In this document: one piece after another, positions 46,223-58,968 of the stretch | How the letters are laid out: every line of letters begins with the position of its first letter | How positions within the stretch are numbered: the stretch's first letter is position 1 | Assembly (NCBI RefSeq): GCF_016907815.1 | Contig: NZ_JAFBCQ010000001.1 | Span: forward strand, 1,426,001-1,490,000 | Source of the DNA: Microbacterium aurum | Lineage (GTDB): Bacteria; Actinomycetota; Actinomycetes; Actinomycetales; Microbacteriaceae | DNA: 64,000 bases | Direction: 5' to 3' | Translations under genes and position numbers: made by a program | Notes under the pieces: generated by a model | What the model saw: the letters and a program-made list of their open reading frames with translations, nothing else | Database searches by the model: none | What the model was told of the DNA's origin: nothing

Positions 46223-47100
46223 TCGAGGCGGAGAAGGCCGGCAGCACGACGATGACGGTCACCCGGATGTGCCGTCTGCTGGGGGTGGACCGGCGGCGGT
46301 TCTACGAGTGGCGTGCCCGGCAGTCCGCGGGCCCCTCTGCGCGGCAGCAGCGGGACGCGGACCTCACCGTCCAGATCGCGGCGTTCCACGCCGCATCGGA
46401 TGGCACCTACGGGGCGCCGCGGATCCACGCCGACTTGCAGGACGCCGGTGTCGCCGTATCGCGGAAGAAGGTCGCCAGCCTGATGCGGGACAAGAGGATC
46501 GCGGGTATCAGCCCCCGCACCTGGCACCCGCCGACCACCGTCCACGGGGATGACCCGTTCCCCGTCCCCGACCTCGTTGAGCGGCAGTTCGACCAGGGTG
46601 AGAGGGACCTGGCTTGGTTCTCGGACATCACCTATCTGCGCACCGGTGAGGGATGGGCATACCTGTGCGTCGTCCGCGACGGGCACACCCGCCGGGTCCT
46701 CGGACGCTGCGTCGCCGACAACATGCACACCGACCTCGTGGAGGCGGCACTGCGGCAAGCAGTCGCGCTCCGCGGTGCGCTGCCGCGGAAGGTGATCTTC
46801 CACGCGGACAGGGGCACCCAGTACACCAGCGGCCAGCTCGCGGACGCCGCGAGGGAGCTTGGGGTGCTCCGGTCGATGGGCCGCACCGGCGTGTGCTGGG
46901 ACAACGCTGCCGCCGAGTCGTTCTGGTCGATCTTCAAGAACGAGTACTACCACCGGCACGTGTTCGCCACGATCGACGCTGCTCGCCGCGGCGCATACGC
47001 CTGGATCGACGGCTGGTACAACGCCCGCCGACGCCACTCCGGCATCGGCTACCTCAGCCCGCTAGAGTACGAACGCCGCCAGCTCGCGCTGGCAGCCTGA
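46219..47100 (+). CDS. IS3-family transposase OrfB (right copy)
   Basis: Identical 293-residue DDE transposase to the left copy (Asp in WFSDITYL, Asp in FHADRGTQ, Glu in AAAESFW). Identity of both copies suggests recent assembly or gene conversion, and that transposase is still available to move the whole unit. Confidence 0.93.
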   Translation: MIEAEKAGSTTMTVTRMCRLLGVDRRRFYEWRARQSAGPSARQQRDADLTVQIAAFHAASDGTYGAPRIHADLQDAGVAVSRKKVASLMRDKRIAGISPRTWHPPTTVHGDDPFPVPDLVERQFDQGERDLAWFSDITYLRTGEGWAYLCVVRDGHTRRVLGRCVADNMHTDLVEAALRQAVALRGALPRKVIFHADRGTQYTSGQLADAARELGVLRSMGRTGVCWDNAAAESFWSIFKNEYYHRHVFATIDAARRGAYAWIDGWYNARRRHSGIGYLSPLEYERRQLALAA

Positions 47101-47138
47101 CCAACCAACCACCTGTCCGGGATTCGGGGGCAACCTCA

Positions 47139-47142
47139 CGGG
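47139..47142. repeat. Right target-site duplication (CGGG) of the composite transposon
   Basis: Directly follows the right IS copy and matches 24449-24452. Confidence 0.8.
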
Positions 47143-47145
47143 TCG

Positions 47146-47360
47146 GTGGAGGGCGTGGGTGTGGGCGTGGTCGTGGGTGTCGGCGTGGGCGTGGGTGTCG
47201 GCGTGGGCGTGGGTGTGGCGGTGGGTGTCGCGGTGGGCGTGGGCGTCGGGGTGGGTGTGGGTGTCGGGGTGGGCGTGGGTGTGGCGGTGGGTGTCGCGGT
47301 GGGCGTGGGCGTCGGGGTGGGTGTGGGTGTCGGGGTGGCGGTGGGCGTGGCGGTGGGTGA
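47146..47360 (-). repeat. Thr-Pro (ACN-CCN) coding microsatellite
   Basis: About 215 bp encoding alternating Thr-Pro with a few Ala-Thr breaks, the extended stalk of the surface protein. Longer units are themselves repeated (the [15 protein letters not shown] block appears three times), so length polymorphism by slippage is likely. Confidence 0.9.
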
Positions 47361-48138
47361 GGGGGTCGGTGCTGCGGTATCCGAGACGAGCGCGAAGGAG
47401 CGAGCCACATCGACGAGGCTGGGGCTTTCGACGCCGCGGGGGAGGGCGAAGGCAGGGTTGGTCGACGCCTGCGTATCCGTGAGCGTGAAGCCCGCGGCGG
47501 GCTCGAAGGAGATGCGGTAATCGTCGGCGGATGTCGTCGGCAGGGCGCCGGAGGTGAAAGTGCCGTCGGCGGCGACGGCGAAGCGCTGCACGGCCGTGCC
47601 GCCGCTGAGAATGGTGATGCTCGAGCCGGAAAGGTCTGAGACGGGTCCCGCATCCGTCGTCGCCGTCACCGCTCCGCCTATCGCGCCGAATGAACCTTCC
47701 AGCACGACGGAGACCGGATGGCCCAGGACGGGGTTGAACTCGGTCCGCGCCGTGGAGTCGACGAGGTCACCGATGGCGCCGCGCCAGGATGCCTCGGCGA
47801 TGAAGCTGGTGTCGGTCGCCGGGACTTCGAGGGAAACGGTTCCGTCGCCGCCCGTGACGCCTGTGGCTATCACCTGCTCGGGGTCGTCGGCGGGATACAC
47901 GCTCACGGTCGTGCCGCCCAGCGGCGCCGAGGCCATGTCATCCGAGATCGTCGTCGTGATGAGCACACGTTCGGATTCATCGGCGCTGGCGGTCAACGGC
48001 ACCGTCACGAGGACGAGTCCGGTGATCGCTGACAGCGCGCCGAGGGTGCGCACGCGTGGCACCCGGTCGCGACGGCGTTGTTCGGTGAGGCGGGGCATGC
48101 CCATCCCTTCTGATCGTTCTCCTCTAACTATGGACTAA

Positions 48139-48177
48139 GTGCAATCTTGCACACAAGCCAAATATCTACGAACGTAG
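48139..48177. promoter_or_regulatory. Candidate TetR operators
   Basis: GTGCAA-TC-TTGCAC (48139-48152) and CTACG-AA-CGTAG (48166-48177) are perfect short palindromes in the 106-bp gap between the divergent surface-protein and TetR genes. They are suited to control of both by the regulator. Confidence 0.55.
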
Positions 48178-48204
48178 GATGGCCTCCAGATCGAGGGGAG
48201 AGTG

Positions 48205-48822
48205 ATGACCGAAGGGCTCAGAGAGCGCAAGATGCGTATCGCACGCCGCACGATGGAAGAAGCGGCGGTCGGGCTCGCCTACGACGACGGCGTGCAAGCG
48301 GTGACGGTCGACCGCGTCTGCGCGATTGCGATGGTCTCGCGCAGCACCTTCTTCAACTACTTCCCGTCGCTCGAACACGCGATCTTCGGGCCGGCGTTGA
48401 CATACGACCTCGCTCTTACCGAGCGCATCCTCGCGGCGCACGAGGACGATCTCGTGGTTGCGGCCTCATTGATCGTGATGGAGTCCGTACGCGGGCAAGG
48501 GGATGACGAACTCCTGCGCAAACGATTCGCGCTCTTCGCGCGTGAGCCGGGAACGACGACGACGGTGTCCTGGGCGGCCGGGACGAGTCGCGCCGGCCTG
48601 CAGGAGGTGATCAGGAGCTGGCTCGATGAGCATCCGGCATCCGCTCGTCTGGTGGACGCCGACCACACCACCGAGGCGCGGATGATCGTGAACTTCTCCA
48701 TCGCACTGGGCGACGAGGTCATGCGGCTGGTCGGCGAGGACGGAGCGGACTTCCCGTTCGACCCTGCGGTGTTTCGCACCGTGCGCGAGCGGATGCAGGT
48801 ACTCAGTGTCCCCGCGCGGTGA
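48205..48822 (+). CDS. TetR-family transcriptional regulator
   Basis: 205 residues. N-terminal DNA-binding domain with VQAVTVDRVCAIAMVSRSTFFNYFPSLEHAI (the TFFNYF recognition-helix signature). The C-terminal ligand domain is not informative about its effector. ATG 48205 has gagggg-like purines upstream. It is divergent from the surface-protein gene, which it probably controls, and convergent with acs (45 bp between stops). Confidence 0.88.
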   Translation: MTEGLRERKMRIARRTMEEAAVGLAYDDGVQAVTVDRVCAIAMVSRSTFFNYFPSLEHAIFGPALTYDLALTERILAAHEDDLVVAASLIVMESVRGQGDDELLRKRFALFAREPGTTTTVSWAAGTSRAGLQEVIRSWLDEHPASARLVDADHTTEARMIVNFSIALGDEVMRLVGEDGADFPFDPAVFRTVRERMQVLSVPAR

Positions 48823-48867
48823 ACGCGCCGCACCGCGATCAGCGGTACGGCGCGTTCGGGACCGCCG

Positions 48868-50832
<1,965 letters not shown>

Positions 50833-51282
50833 ATGCGCGCTCCTTTGCGGCGAACGAGGGTCGGGATACGGTCCCGGACGATGCAGGAAATGTAGCCAGC
50901 GGCTCCCGCCGGGCACTACCGCCGATAGTGGGGGATGACCGCGACGATATATCGCCGACGACACGCCCGCTGGAGTGGAGCGCCCCGGCACGGATGCGTA
51001 TGCTGGGTCGCGGCCAAACATCGATTCTGGCATCGCGTGTCCCGACCACCCCCCATTGCCGGGACACTGCGCGGCGGCATCCCATTCCCCCCGATGGGAT
51101 GCCGCCCCCTTTTTCTCTCCGGGTCCTTCTTTCCCGGGGGCTGTGTTCTGGGCGCTGTTTTCGGGGTGCTGTATTCGGGGCGGGACGTCATCGCTCTCTC
51201 CCCAATCGGCGGGATGGCGGAACTGTCCACCGATCGCCGTCTCGCGCCGCCGCGACGCCGGCCCGCGACGTAGCGTCGGGGC
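50833..51282. other. 450-bp divergent intergenic region acs/tad with structured DNA
   Basis: No credible gene. It must contain the leftward acs promoter and the rightward tad promoter. A hairpin GTGTCCCG/CGGGACAC lies at 51037-51067, directly followed by the terminator at 51073-51115. Confidence 0.6.
51073..51115 (+). terminator. Rho-independent terminator
   Basis: A perfect 12-bp stem GGCGGCATCCCA (51073-51084) / TGGGATGCCGCC (51095-51106) with a 10-nt loop, followed by CCCTTTTTCT. It is the clearest intrinsic terminator in the window. It points rightward, yet no rightward gene precedes it: the gene on its left, acs, is on the other strand. It may end a short RNA or attenuate the tad transcript. 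Confidence 0.85.
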
Positions 51283-52338
51283 ATGTCCGAGCCGTTCATC
51301 GTCCGCCGCCGCGTCGGCGCGCCGCCACCCGAGGCGGTGCGACGCCTTCCGAGCCGCGCGACCGCACCGGGCGCGGGCGTCGAGATGCGGTCGATGCCGG
51401 CGCCGCGGCGGCTGCCCGACCATCCGGCGCTGGAACCGCTGCGCGATGTCCTGAGCGACCCCGAGGTCACCGACGTCTTCATCAACGGCGCCGACGGATT
51501 GTTCGTCGACCGCGGCCGCGGCGTCGAGCAGGTCGCCGGCTGGCAGGCGGGGGCCGACGAGCTGCGTGCCCTCGCCGTCGCGCTGATCGGCATCGGCGGG
51601 CGGCACCTCGACGACGGCAGCCCGCTCGTCGACGTGCGGTGGGAGTATGGCGCGCGGGTGCACGCGGTGCTCCCGCCGGTCGCGTGCTCCGGCGCGGCGA
51701 TCTCGATCCGCCTGCCGCAGGTGGAGCTGCCCGACCTGGACGACCTCGCCCGCCGCGGCCTGTGCGATGCGGCGATGCTCGATCGGCTCGAGCGCCTCGT
51801 CGCGGCGCGGGCGAACCTGCTCATCTCCGGCGCGACCGGGGCGGGCAAGACGACACTGCTCGCGGCGCTGCTCGGGCGCGTCCCCGCCCACGAGCGCATC
51901 GTGACGATCGAGGATGTGGCGGAGCTGCGCGTGCGCCACCCCCACCATGTGCGCCTCGAGGCGCGGCAGCCGAACCTGGAGGGCGCCGGAGCGGTGCCCC
52001 TCGCGCGGCTGGTGCGCGAGGCGCTGCGGATGCGTCCCGACCGGCTGGTCGTCGGCGAATGCCGCGGCGAGGAGGTGCGCGAGCTGTTGACGGCGCTGAA
52101 CACGGGGCACGACGGTGGCGCGGGCACCGTCCACGCCGGCAGCATCCGCGATCTGCCGGCCCGGTTCGAGGCGCTCGGCGCCCTCGCCGGCATGGACGAG
52201 CGCGCCGTCGCGCGGCAGGTGGTCAGTGCGATCGGGACCGTGATCCACGTCGAACGCGCCGGCGACGGCATCCGCCGCATCGCCGGTCTCGCGCGGCCCG
52301 CCCTCGCCGACGGGCGGCTGGCGATGGAGGCACAGTGA
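51283..52338 (+). CDS. CpaF/TadA-family secretion ATPase
   Basis: Type II/IV secretion-like ATPase that powers assembly of a tad-type pilus. 351 residues. [17 protein letters not shown] is the family's N-terminal signature, Walker A is [13 protein letters not shown], followed by the Asp box [10 protein letters not shown] and [16 protein letters not shown] (Walker B). His box [11 protein letters not shown]. First gene of the cluster; overlaps the next gene by 4 bp (GTGA). In Mycobacterium the homologous Rv3659c-Rv3654c cluster is also near topA. Confidence 0.93.
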   Translation: MSEPFIVRRRVGAPPPEAVRRLPSRATAPGAGVEMRSMPAPRRLPDHPALEPLRDVLSDPEVTDVFINGADGLFVDRGRGVEQVAGWQAGADELRALAVALIGIGGRHLDDGSPLVDVRWEYGARVHAVLPPVACSGAAISIRLPQVELPDLDDLARRGLCDAAMLDRLERLVAARANLLISGATGAGKTTLLAALLGRVPAHERIVTIEDVAELRVRHPHHVRLEARQPNLEGAGAVPLARLVREALRMRPDRLVVGECRGEEVRELLTALNTGHDGGAGTVHAGSIRDLPARFEALGALAGMDERAVARQVVSAIGTVIHVERAGDGIRRIAGLARPALADGRLAMEAQ

Positions 52339-53249
52339 GCAGGCGCGAGAAGGCGACGGATGCCGGGACCGCGGCCGCCGCGACCGTGCAGCGCCTGGCC
52401 GTGCTGCTCGAGGCCGGGATCGCGCCGGAGCGCGCCTGGCAGCTGCTCGCAGAGTCCGGCGATATCGTCGGCGCCCGCGTCGTCGCCGCGCCGCGCGGGA
52501 CGCCGGTCGGGACGGTGCTCGAGGCGGAGGGCGGCGCGTGGCGGGATGTCGCCGTCGCCTGGCGCGTCAGCGAGACCGTCGGCGCTCCGCTCGCGGCGAG
52601 CCTGCGGCGGTTCGCCGACGCGCTGCGCGACGCCCAGGAGTCACGCGACGACGTCGCGGTGGCGCTCGCCGACCCCGCCGCCACCGCGCGGCTGGTGGCG
52701 TGGCTGCCGCTCGCGGCGGTCGTGCTCGGGGTGGCGCTCGGCTTCGACGTCGCCGTCGTCCTCGCGCAGCCAGCAGGCATCGCCTGTCTCGTCGCGGGCG
52801 GGCTGCTCATGCTCGTCGCACGCCGCTGGACGTCGCGCCTGGTCGCCCGCGCCCAGCCCGACGATCGACTCGCCGGTGTGCAGGGCGACGTCGTGGCCAT
52901 CGCGCTGACCGGAGGGGTCTCGGTGGAGCGTGCGCTCGCGGTCGTCGAGGGCGCCGGCGGCGGCGCACCCGACGACGACACCGCCGGTGTCCTCGCCCTG
53001 TCCGCACGTGCGGGGGCGCCCGCCGTCGATCTGCTGCGCGCCGCCGCGGCCGACGCCCGCCGCCGCGCGCGCACCGACGGGCGCCTGCGCGCCGCGCGCC
53101 TCGGGGCGCGCCTGCTGCTGCCGATGGGCGTCTGCACGCTGCCCGCCTTCCTTCTGCTCGGGGTCGGTCCGATGCTGCTCTCCGTTCTTGCCGGATCGAG
53201 CATCGTCCTCACTGCCCCCGCCCTCGTGCCCGCCGTCCACCCCCTCTAA
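52335..53249 (+). CDS. TadB-like membrane platform protein (T2SF family)
   Basis: 304 residues, GTG start. Hydrophobic pairs around ~118-160 and ~265-300, with a helical T2SF domain between ([22 protein letters not shown]). The N-terminal part ([22 protein letters not shown]) is itself a T2SF-like segment. Only one such gene exists here, whereas tad clusters usually have separate TadB and TadC, so this may serve both roles. Confidence 0.8.
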   Translation: MSRREKATDAGTAAAATVQRLAVLLEAGIAPERAWQLLAESGDIVGARVVAAPRGTPVGTVLEAEGGAWRDVAVAWRVSETVGAPLAASLRRFADALRDAQESRDDVAVALADPAATARLVAWLPLAAVVLGVALGFDVAVVLAQPAGIACLVAGGLLMLVARRWTSRLVARAQPDDRLAGVQGDVVAIALTGGVSVERALAVVEGAGGGAPDDDTAGVLALSARAGAPAVDLLRAAAADARRRARTDGRLRAARLGARLLLPMGVCTLPAFLLLGVGPMLLSVLAGSSIVLTAPALVPAVHPL

Positions 53250-53262
53250 TTAAGGAGTCACC

Positions 53263-53514
53263 ATGTCCCTCATCCTCTCCACCACCCGGCGCGTGACCGG
53301 AGCCCCCGACCTGCCGACCCTCACCGCCCGCCGCGCCCGGGCGCTCTACGGCGGACGCCTGATCTCCGACGAGACAGGTGCTGCCACCGCCGAATACGCT
53401 GTGGCCACGATGGCGGCGGTCGCCTTCGCCGGCCTGCTCGTGATGATCATGCGCAGCGATGAAGTGCGCGGCATCCTCACCGACCTCGTCCGCCGGGCGC
53501 TGACGGTCGCATGA
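53263..53514 (+). CDS. DUF4244 protein (Flp-pilin-like)
   Basis: 83 residues, start 9 bp after aaggag. DETGAATAEYAVATMAAVAFAGLLVMIM has the Gly/Glu + hydrophobic-helix arrangement of pilin precursors; in actinobacterial tad clusters this position is occupied by the major pilin candidate. Overlaps the TadE gene by 4 bp. Confidence 0.87.
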   Translation: MSLILSTTRRVTGAPDLPTLTARRARALYGGRLISDETGAATAEYAVATMAAVAFAGLLVMIMRSDEVRGILTDLVRRALTVA

Positions 53515-53846
53515 GGCTCCGGCAGGACGACGCGGGCTCGGCGACGGCCGAGTTCGCGGTCGTCGTGCCGGTGGTCGTGCTCGTGATCGCGCTGACGGCC
53601 GGCACCCTGTCGGCCGTCAGCCGGCAGGTCCGGCTCGAGCAGGCGGTCGCTCAGGCCGCACGCGTGGCGGCGCGCGGGGAGAGCGGCCGCGTCGGCGAGG
53701 TGATCGCGGCGATCGCGGACGGCGCGGTCGTCGGCGTCGCGGGCGACGGCGACCTCGTGTGCGTCGAGGCGACCGTCTCGCCAGGCGTGCCGCTGCCGCT
53801 GCCGCCGCTGCGCGCCCGCTCGTGCGCACTGGCGGGTGGCCGCTGA
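53511..53846 (+). CDS. TadE-like minor pilin
   Basis: 111 residues. DDAGSATAEFAVVVPVVVLVIALTAG is the TadE-type pseudopilin helix with the Glu after Ala. One helix, extracytoplasmic C-terminus with two Cys. ATG overlaps the DUF4244 stop; the next gene shares one base with its stop. Confidence 0.85.
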   Translation: MRLRQDDAGSATAEFAVVVPVVVLVIALTAGTLSAVSRQVRLEQAVAQAARVAARGESGRVGEVIAAIADGAVVGVAGDGDLVCVEATVSPGVPLPLPPLRARSCALAGGR

Positions 53847-54163
53847 TGGCCGGCACCGCGGCGGGCGTCGGTGCGCTCGCCGTCACAGCGGCGCTCGCCG
53901 TCGGATGCGGCGCCGTCGGCGCGGCGGCGGTGCTCTCGGCCCGCGCGAGCGGGGCGGCGGATGCCGCGGCCCTCGCCGCCGCGGACGCCGCGGCCGGCGC
54001 GGCCACCGGGGTTCCCTGCGAGCGCGCGCATCAGGTCGCGGCGGCCGCCGGAGCCGACCTCGTCCAGTGCGATGTGGACGCCACCACCGCGACCGTCCGC
54101 GTGCAGATCGGCGCCGGACTGCTCGCGGCCCAGGCGCGGGCGCGCGCCGGACCTCCGCCCTGA
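53846..54163 (+). CDS. Second TadE-like protein (Rv3654c type)
   Basis: 105 residues. An N-terminal helix ([24 protein letters not shown]) is followed by an Ala-rich stretch (ASGAADAAALAAADAAAG) and a small domain with two further Cys. Matches the final gene of actinobacterial tad clusters ('helicase/secretion neighbourhood TadE-like'). Confidence 0.82.
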   Translation: MAGTAAGVGALAVTAALAVGCGAVGAAAVLSARASGAADAAALAAADAAAGAATGVPCERAHQVAAAAGADLVQCDVDATTATVRVQIGAGLLAAQARARAGPPP

Positions 54164-54244
54164 GCGCGCCGCGCCCGCGGCGGGGCTCTCAGCATCCTCT
54201 GCGTCTGGCGGTGTGTATGGTGTGCATCGGAGAAAGGACGCCAC

Positions 54245-56937
<2,693 letters not shown>

Positions 56938-56941
<4 letters not shown>

Positions 56942-57561
56942 CCCGCGGGCTCTGGGTCACCCTCGAGGGCGGCGACGGCTCCGGAAAGACGACGCAGGCG
57001 ACGCTGCTGGAGGAGTGGCTGCGCGAGCAGGGGCGCACGGTCGTGCGCACGCGCGAGCCCGGTGGCACCGAGGTGGGCGTGCTCGTCCGCGACATCGTGC
57101 TGCACCACCGTGGCGAGGTGTCGCCGCGCGCGGAGGCGTTGCTGTACGCGGCCGACCGCGCGCAGCATGTCGCGACGCTCGTGCGGCCGGCGCTCGAGCG
57201 CGGCGAGATCGTCATCCAGGACCGCTACCTCGACTCGTCCGTCGCCTATCAGGGTGCGGGCCGGGTGCTGGATGCCGGTGAGGTGCGCGACCTGTCGCTG
57301 TGGGCGACGGAGGGCGCGCTGCCCGACGTGACGGTGTTGCTCGACCTCGACCCCCGGGTCGCGCGGGAGCGGCTGGATGCGGCGGACAAGCCGTTCGACC
57401 GCCTGGAGGCGGAGAAAGCGGAGTTCCACGAGCGGGTGCGCGCCGCGTTCCTCGCGCTCGCGGCATCCGACCCGCACCGCTTCCTCGTCCTGGACGCCAC
57501 CCTCCCCGCGGCCGAGCTCGCGGCCGCCGTCCGCGAGCGCGTCGCCGCGCTGCTGGACTGA
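56938..57561 (+). CDS. tmk: Thymidylate kinase
   Basis: Phosphorylates dTMP to dTDP. 207 residues. P-loop LEGGDGSGKTTQA, DR(Y/H) motif in IQDRYLDSSVAYQG, and a LID region without the E. coli-type Arg cluster. Overlaps topA by 4 bp. 252 bp separate it from holB, with no gene in the gap. Confidence 0.96.
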
Positions 57562-57813
57562 GCGCAACGCCGCCGCCGCGTGCCCGCGGGGCATGGTGGG
57601 CGGCACGCCGGCATCCGCACCCACCGCCCGCGTTCATCCGACCCGAATCGCGGTTATGCGGGCCGGTAGCGACACTTTGCGCCGGTTGAAGCCCCCGCGG
57701 GCTGCGGCACCGCGACCCACGCCGGGCGACTCCCCGGTCATCCCGAGTCTGGAGGACGCCCCGGGCGGGGGTCAAGCGTCGCCGCGTCGGCGGCACCGCT
57801 TAGGCTGGTCGGC

Positions 57814-58968
57814 ATGACGTCCGTCTCCACCGCCACGCTGCCGCGGGGAGATGTCTGGGGTCAGGACGAGGCGCTGCGACAGCTGCAGGCCGCGGCATCC
57901 GACCCCGCTCAGCTCGCGCACGCGTGGCTGATCACCGGGCCCGCGGGTTCGGGGCGGTCCACGCTCGCCTACGCGTTCGCCGCCGCGCTCATCGCCGAGC
58001 CGGGCGACGAGGCCGCGATGCGGCAGGTGCTCGCCCGCACCCACCCCGATCTCACGGCGCTGCGGACCGAAGGCGTGATCATCTCGATCAAGGACGCGCG
58101 CGCCCTCGTGGAGCGCTCCTACTTCTCACCGTCGCTGGGGCGCTACCGGGTGATGGTGATGGAGGACGCCGACCGCATGGTCGAGCGCACCAGCAACGTG
58201 CTTCTGAAGGCCCTCGAAGAGCCGCCGGAGCGGACGGTATGGATCCTCTGCGCGCCGAGCGAGGCCGATCTGCTGCCGACGATCCGCTCCCGCGTGCGGA
58301 CCCTCCGGCTGCACGAACCCGATGTCGCCGACGTGGCGCGCCTCATTCAAGCGCGCACCGGCGCCGACGCGGCGACGGCCGAGCAGGCCGCCCGCCTGTC
58401 GCAGCGCCACATCGGCATGGCGGTGCGGCTCGCGACGGATGCCGATGCGCGCGCCCGGCGCGACGAGACGTTGCGCGCGGTACTCGCCGTCCGCGGCGTC
58501 GGGGGAGCGGTGGAGACCGCCGCCCGCATCGTGCAGCTGGCGACGGACGACGCCAAGGCCCTCACCGCGGAGCGCGACGAGGCCGAGCGTGAGGCGCTGC
58601 TGCGGACCCTCGGCATCGCCCCCGGCGCGGCCGTGCCGCCCGCCGTCCGCGGTCAGCTCGGCGCGCTGGAGGACGAGCAGAAGCGGCGCGCAACGCGCAG
58701 TCTCCGTGACGGCATCGACCGGGTGCTCACCGACCTGGAGTCGATGTACCGCGACGTCTTCATGCTGCAGTTCGGCCGTGACGCCGACCTCATCAACCGC
58801 GAGCTGAGCGACGAACTCCGCACTCTCGCGGCCGCGTGGACCCCCGCGCGCACGCTCGTCGTCATCGACGCGATCGCCCAGACCCGCACCAACCTCGAAG
58901 GCAACGCCGCACCGGCCCTCGCCCTGGAGAGCATGCTCGTGACCGTCGCGAGCGGAAGGACCCTGTGA
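57814..58968 (+). CDS. holB: DNA polymerase III subunit delta'
   Basis: 384 residues. Clamp-loader fold with a P-loop-like TGPAGSGRSTLAYAF in which Lys is replaced by Arg, fitting the non-ATP-hydrolysing delta' subunit. EDADRMVERTSNVLLKALEEPP and the SRC-like IRSRVRTLRL follow. The cysteine zinc module is absent. It completes with dnaX the clamp-loader genes of this window. Confidence 0.94.
   Translation: MTSVSTATLPRGDVWGQDEALRQLQAAASDPAQLAHAWLITGPAGSGRSTLAYAFAAALIAEPGDEAAMRQVLARTHPDLTALRTEGVIISIKDARALVERSYFSPSLGRYRVMVMEDADRMVERTSNVLLKALEEPPERTVWILCAPSEADLLPTIRSRVRTLRLHEPDVADVARLIQARTGADAATAEQAARLSQRHIGMAVRLATDADARARRDETLRAVLAVRGVGGAVETAARIVQLATDDAKALTAERDEAEREALLRTLGIAPGAAVPPAVRGQLGALEDEQKRRATRSLRDGIDRVLTDLESMYRDVFMLQFGRDADLINRELSDELRTLAAAWTPARTLVVIDAIAQTRTNLEGNAAPALALESMLVTVASGRTL

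Larger units (their letters stand above)
24453..47138. mobile_element. 22.7-kb composite transposon bounded by direct IS3-family copies
   Basis: Two 1,311-bp IS copies (24453-25763 and 45828-47138) in the same orientation enclose about 20 kb of cargo. The outer flanks carry the same CGGG, whereas the inner flanks do not match each other. This is expected if the whole unit inserted as one transposon. Removal of the unit plus one CGGG restores the reading frame of the surface-protein gene across the junction. The cargo looks less GC-rich than the chromosome on both sides and contains further nested insertions. Confidence 0.88.
45828..47138 (+). mobile_element. IS3-family insertion sequence, right copy
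   Basis: 1,311 bp with the same perfect 25-bp terminal inverted repeats (45828-45852, 47114-47138), same orientation and same gene products as the left copy. Its first TGA provides a stop codon to the truncated DUF4209 gene. Confidence 0.95.
47139..48098 (-). pseudogene. N-terminal half of the LAATG-anchored surface protein
   Basis: Signal peptide (basic start, then ALSAITGLVLVTVPLTASA) and ~200 residues of beta-rich repeats resembling Ig/CNA-B-like surface modules (TVSVYPADDPEQVIATGVTG). A Thr-Pro linker follows (47146-47360), and the protein ends ...PSTDP at the CGGG site of the transposon. The frame continues without interruption into 24452-23460, where the wall-sorting signal lies. ATG 48098 is chosen because agaaggg sits 6 bp upstream; ATG 48104 touches that site. 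It is divergent from the TetR gene. Confidence 0.88.

Noticed and set aside
47146..47520. Rightward Val-Gly-repeat open frame
   Set aside because: It is the antisense of the Thr-Pro linker of the surface protein and has no ribosome site or other coding features.
57562..57813. A gene between tmk and holB
   Set aside because: The 252-bp gap has no start with a ribosome site and no coding-like third-position bias; I see nothing specific in it.
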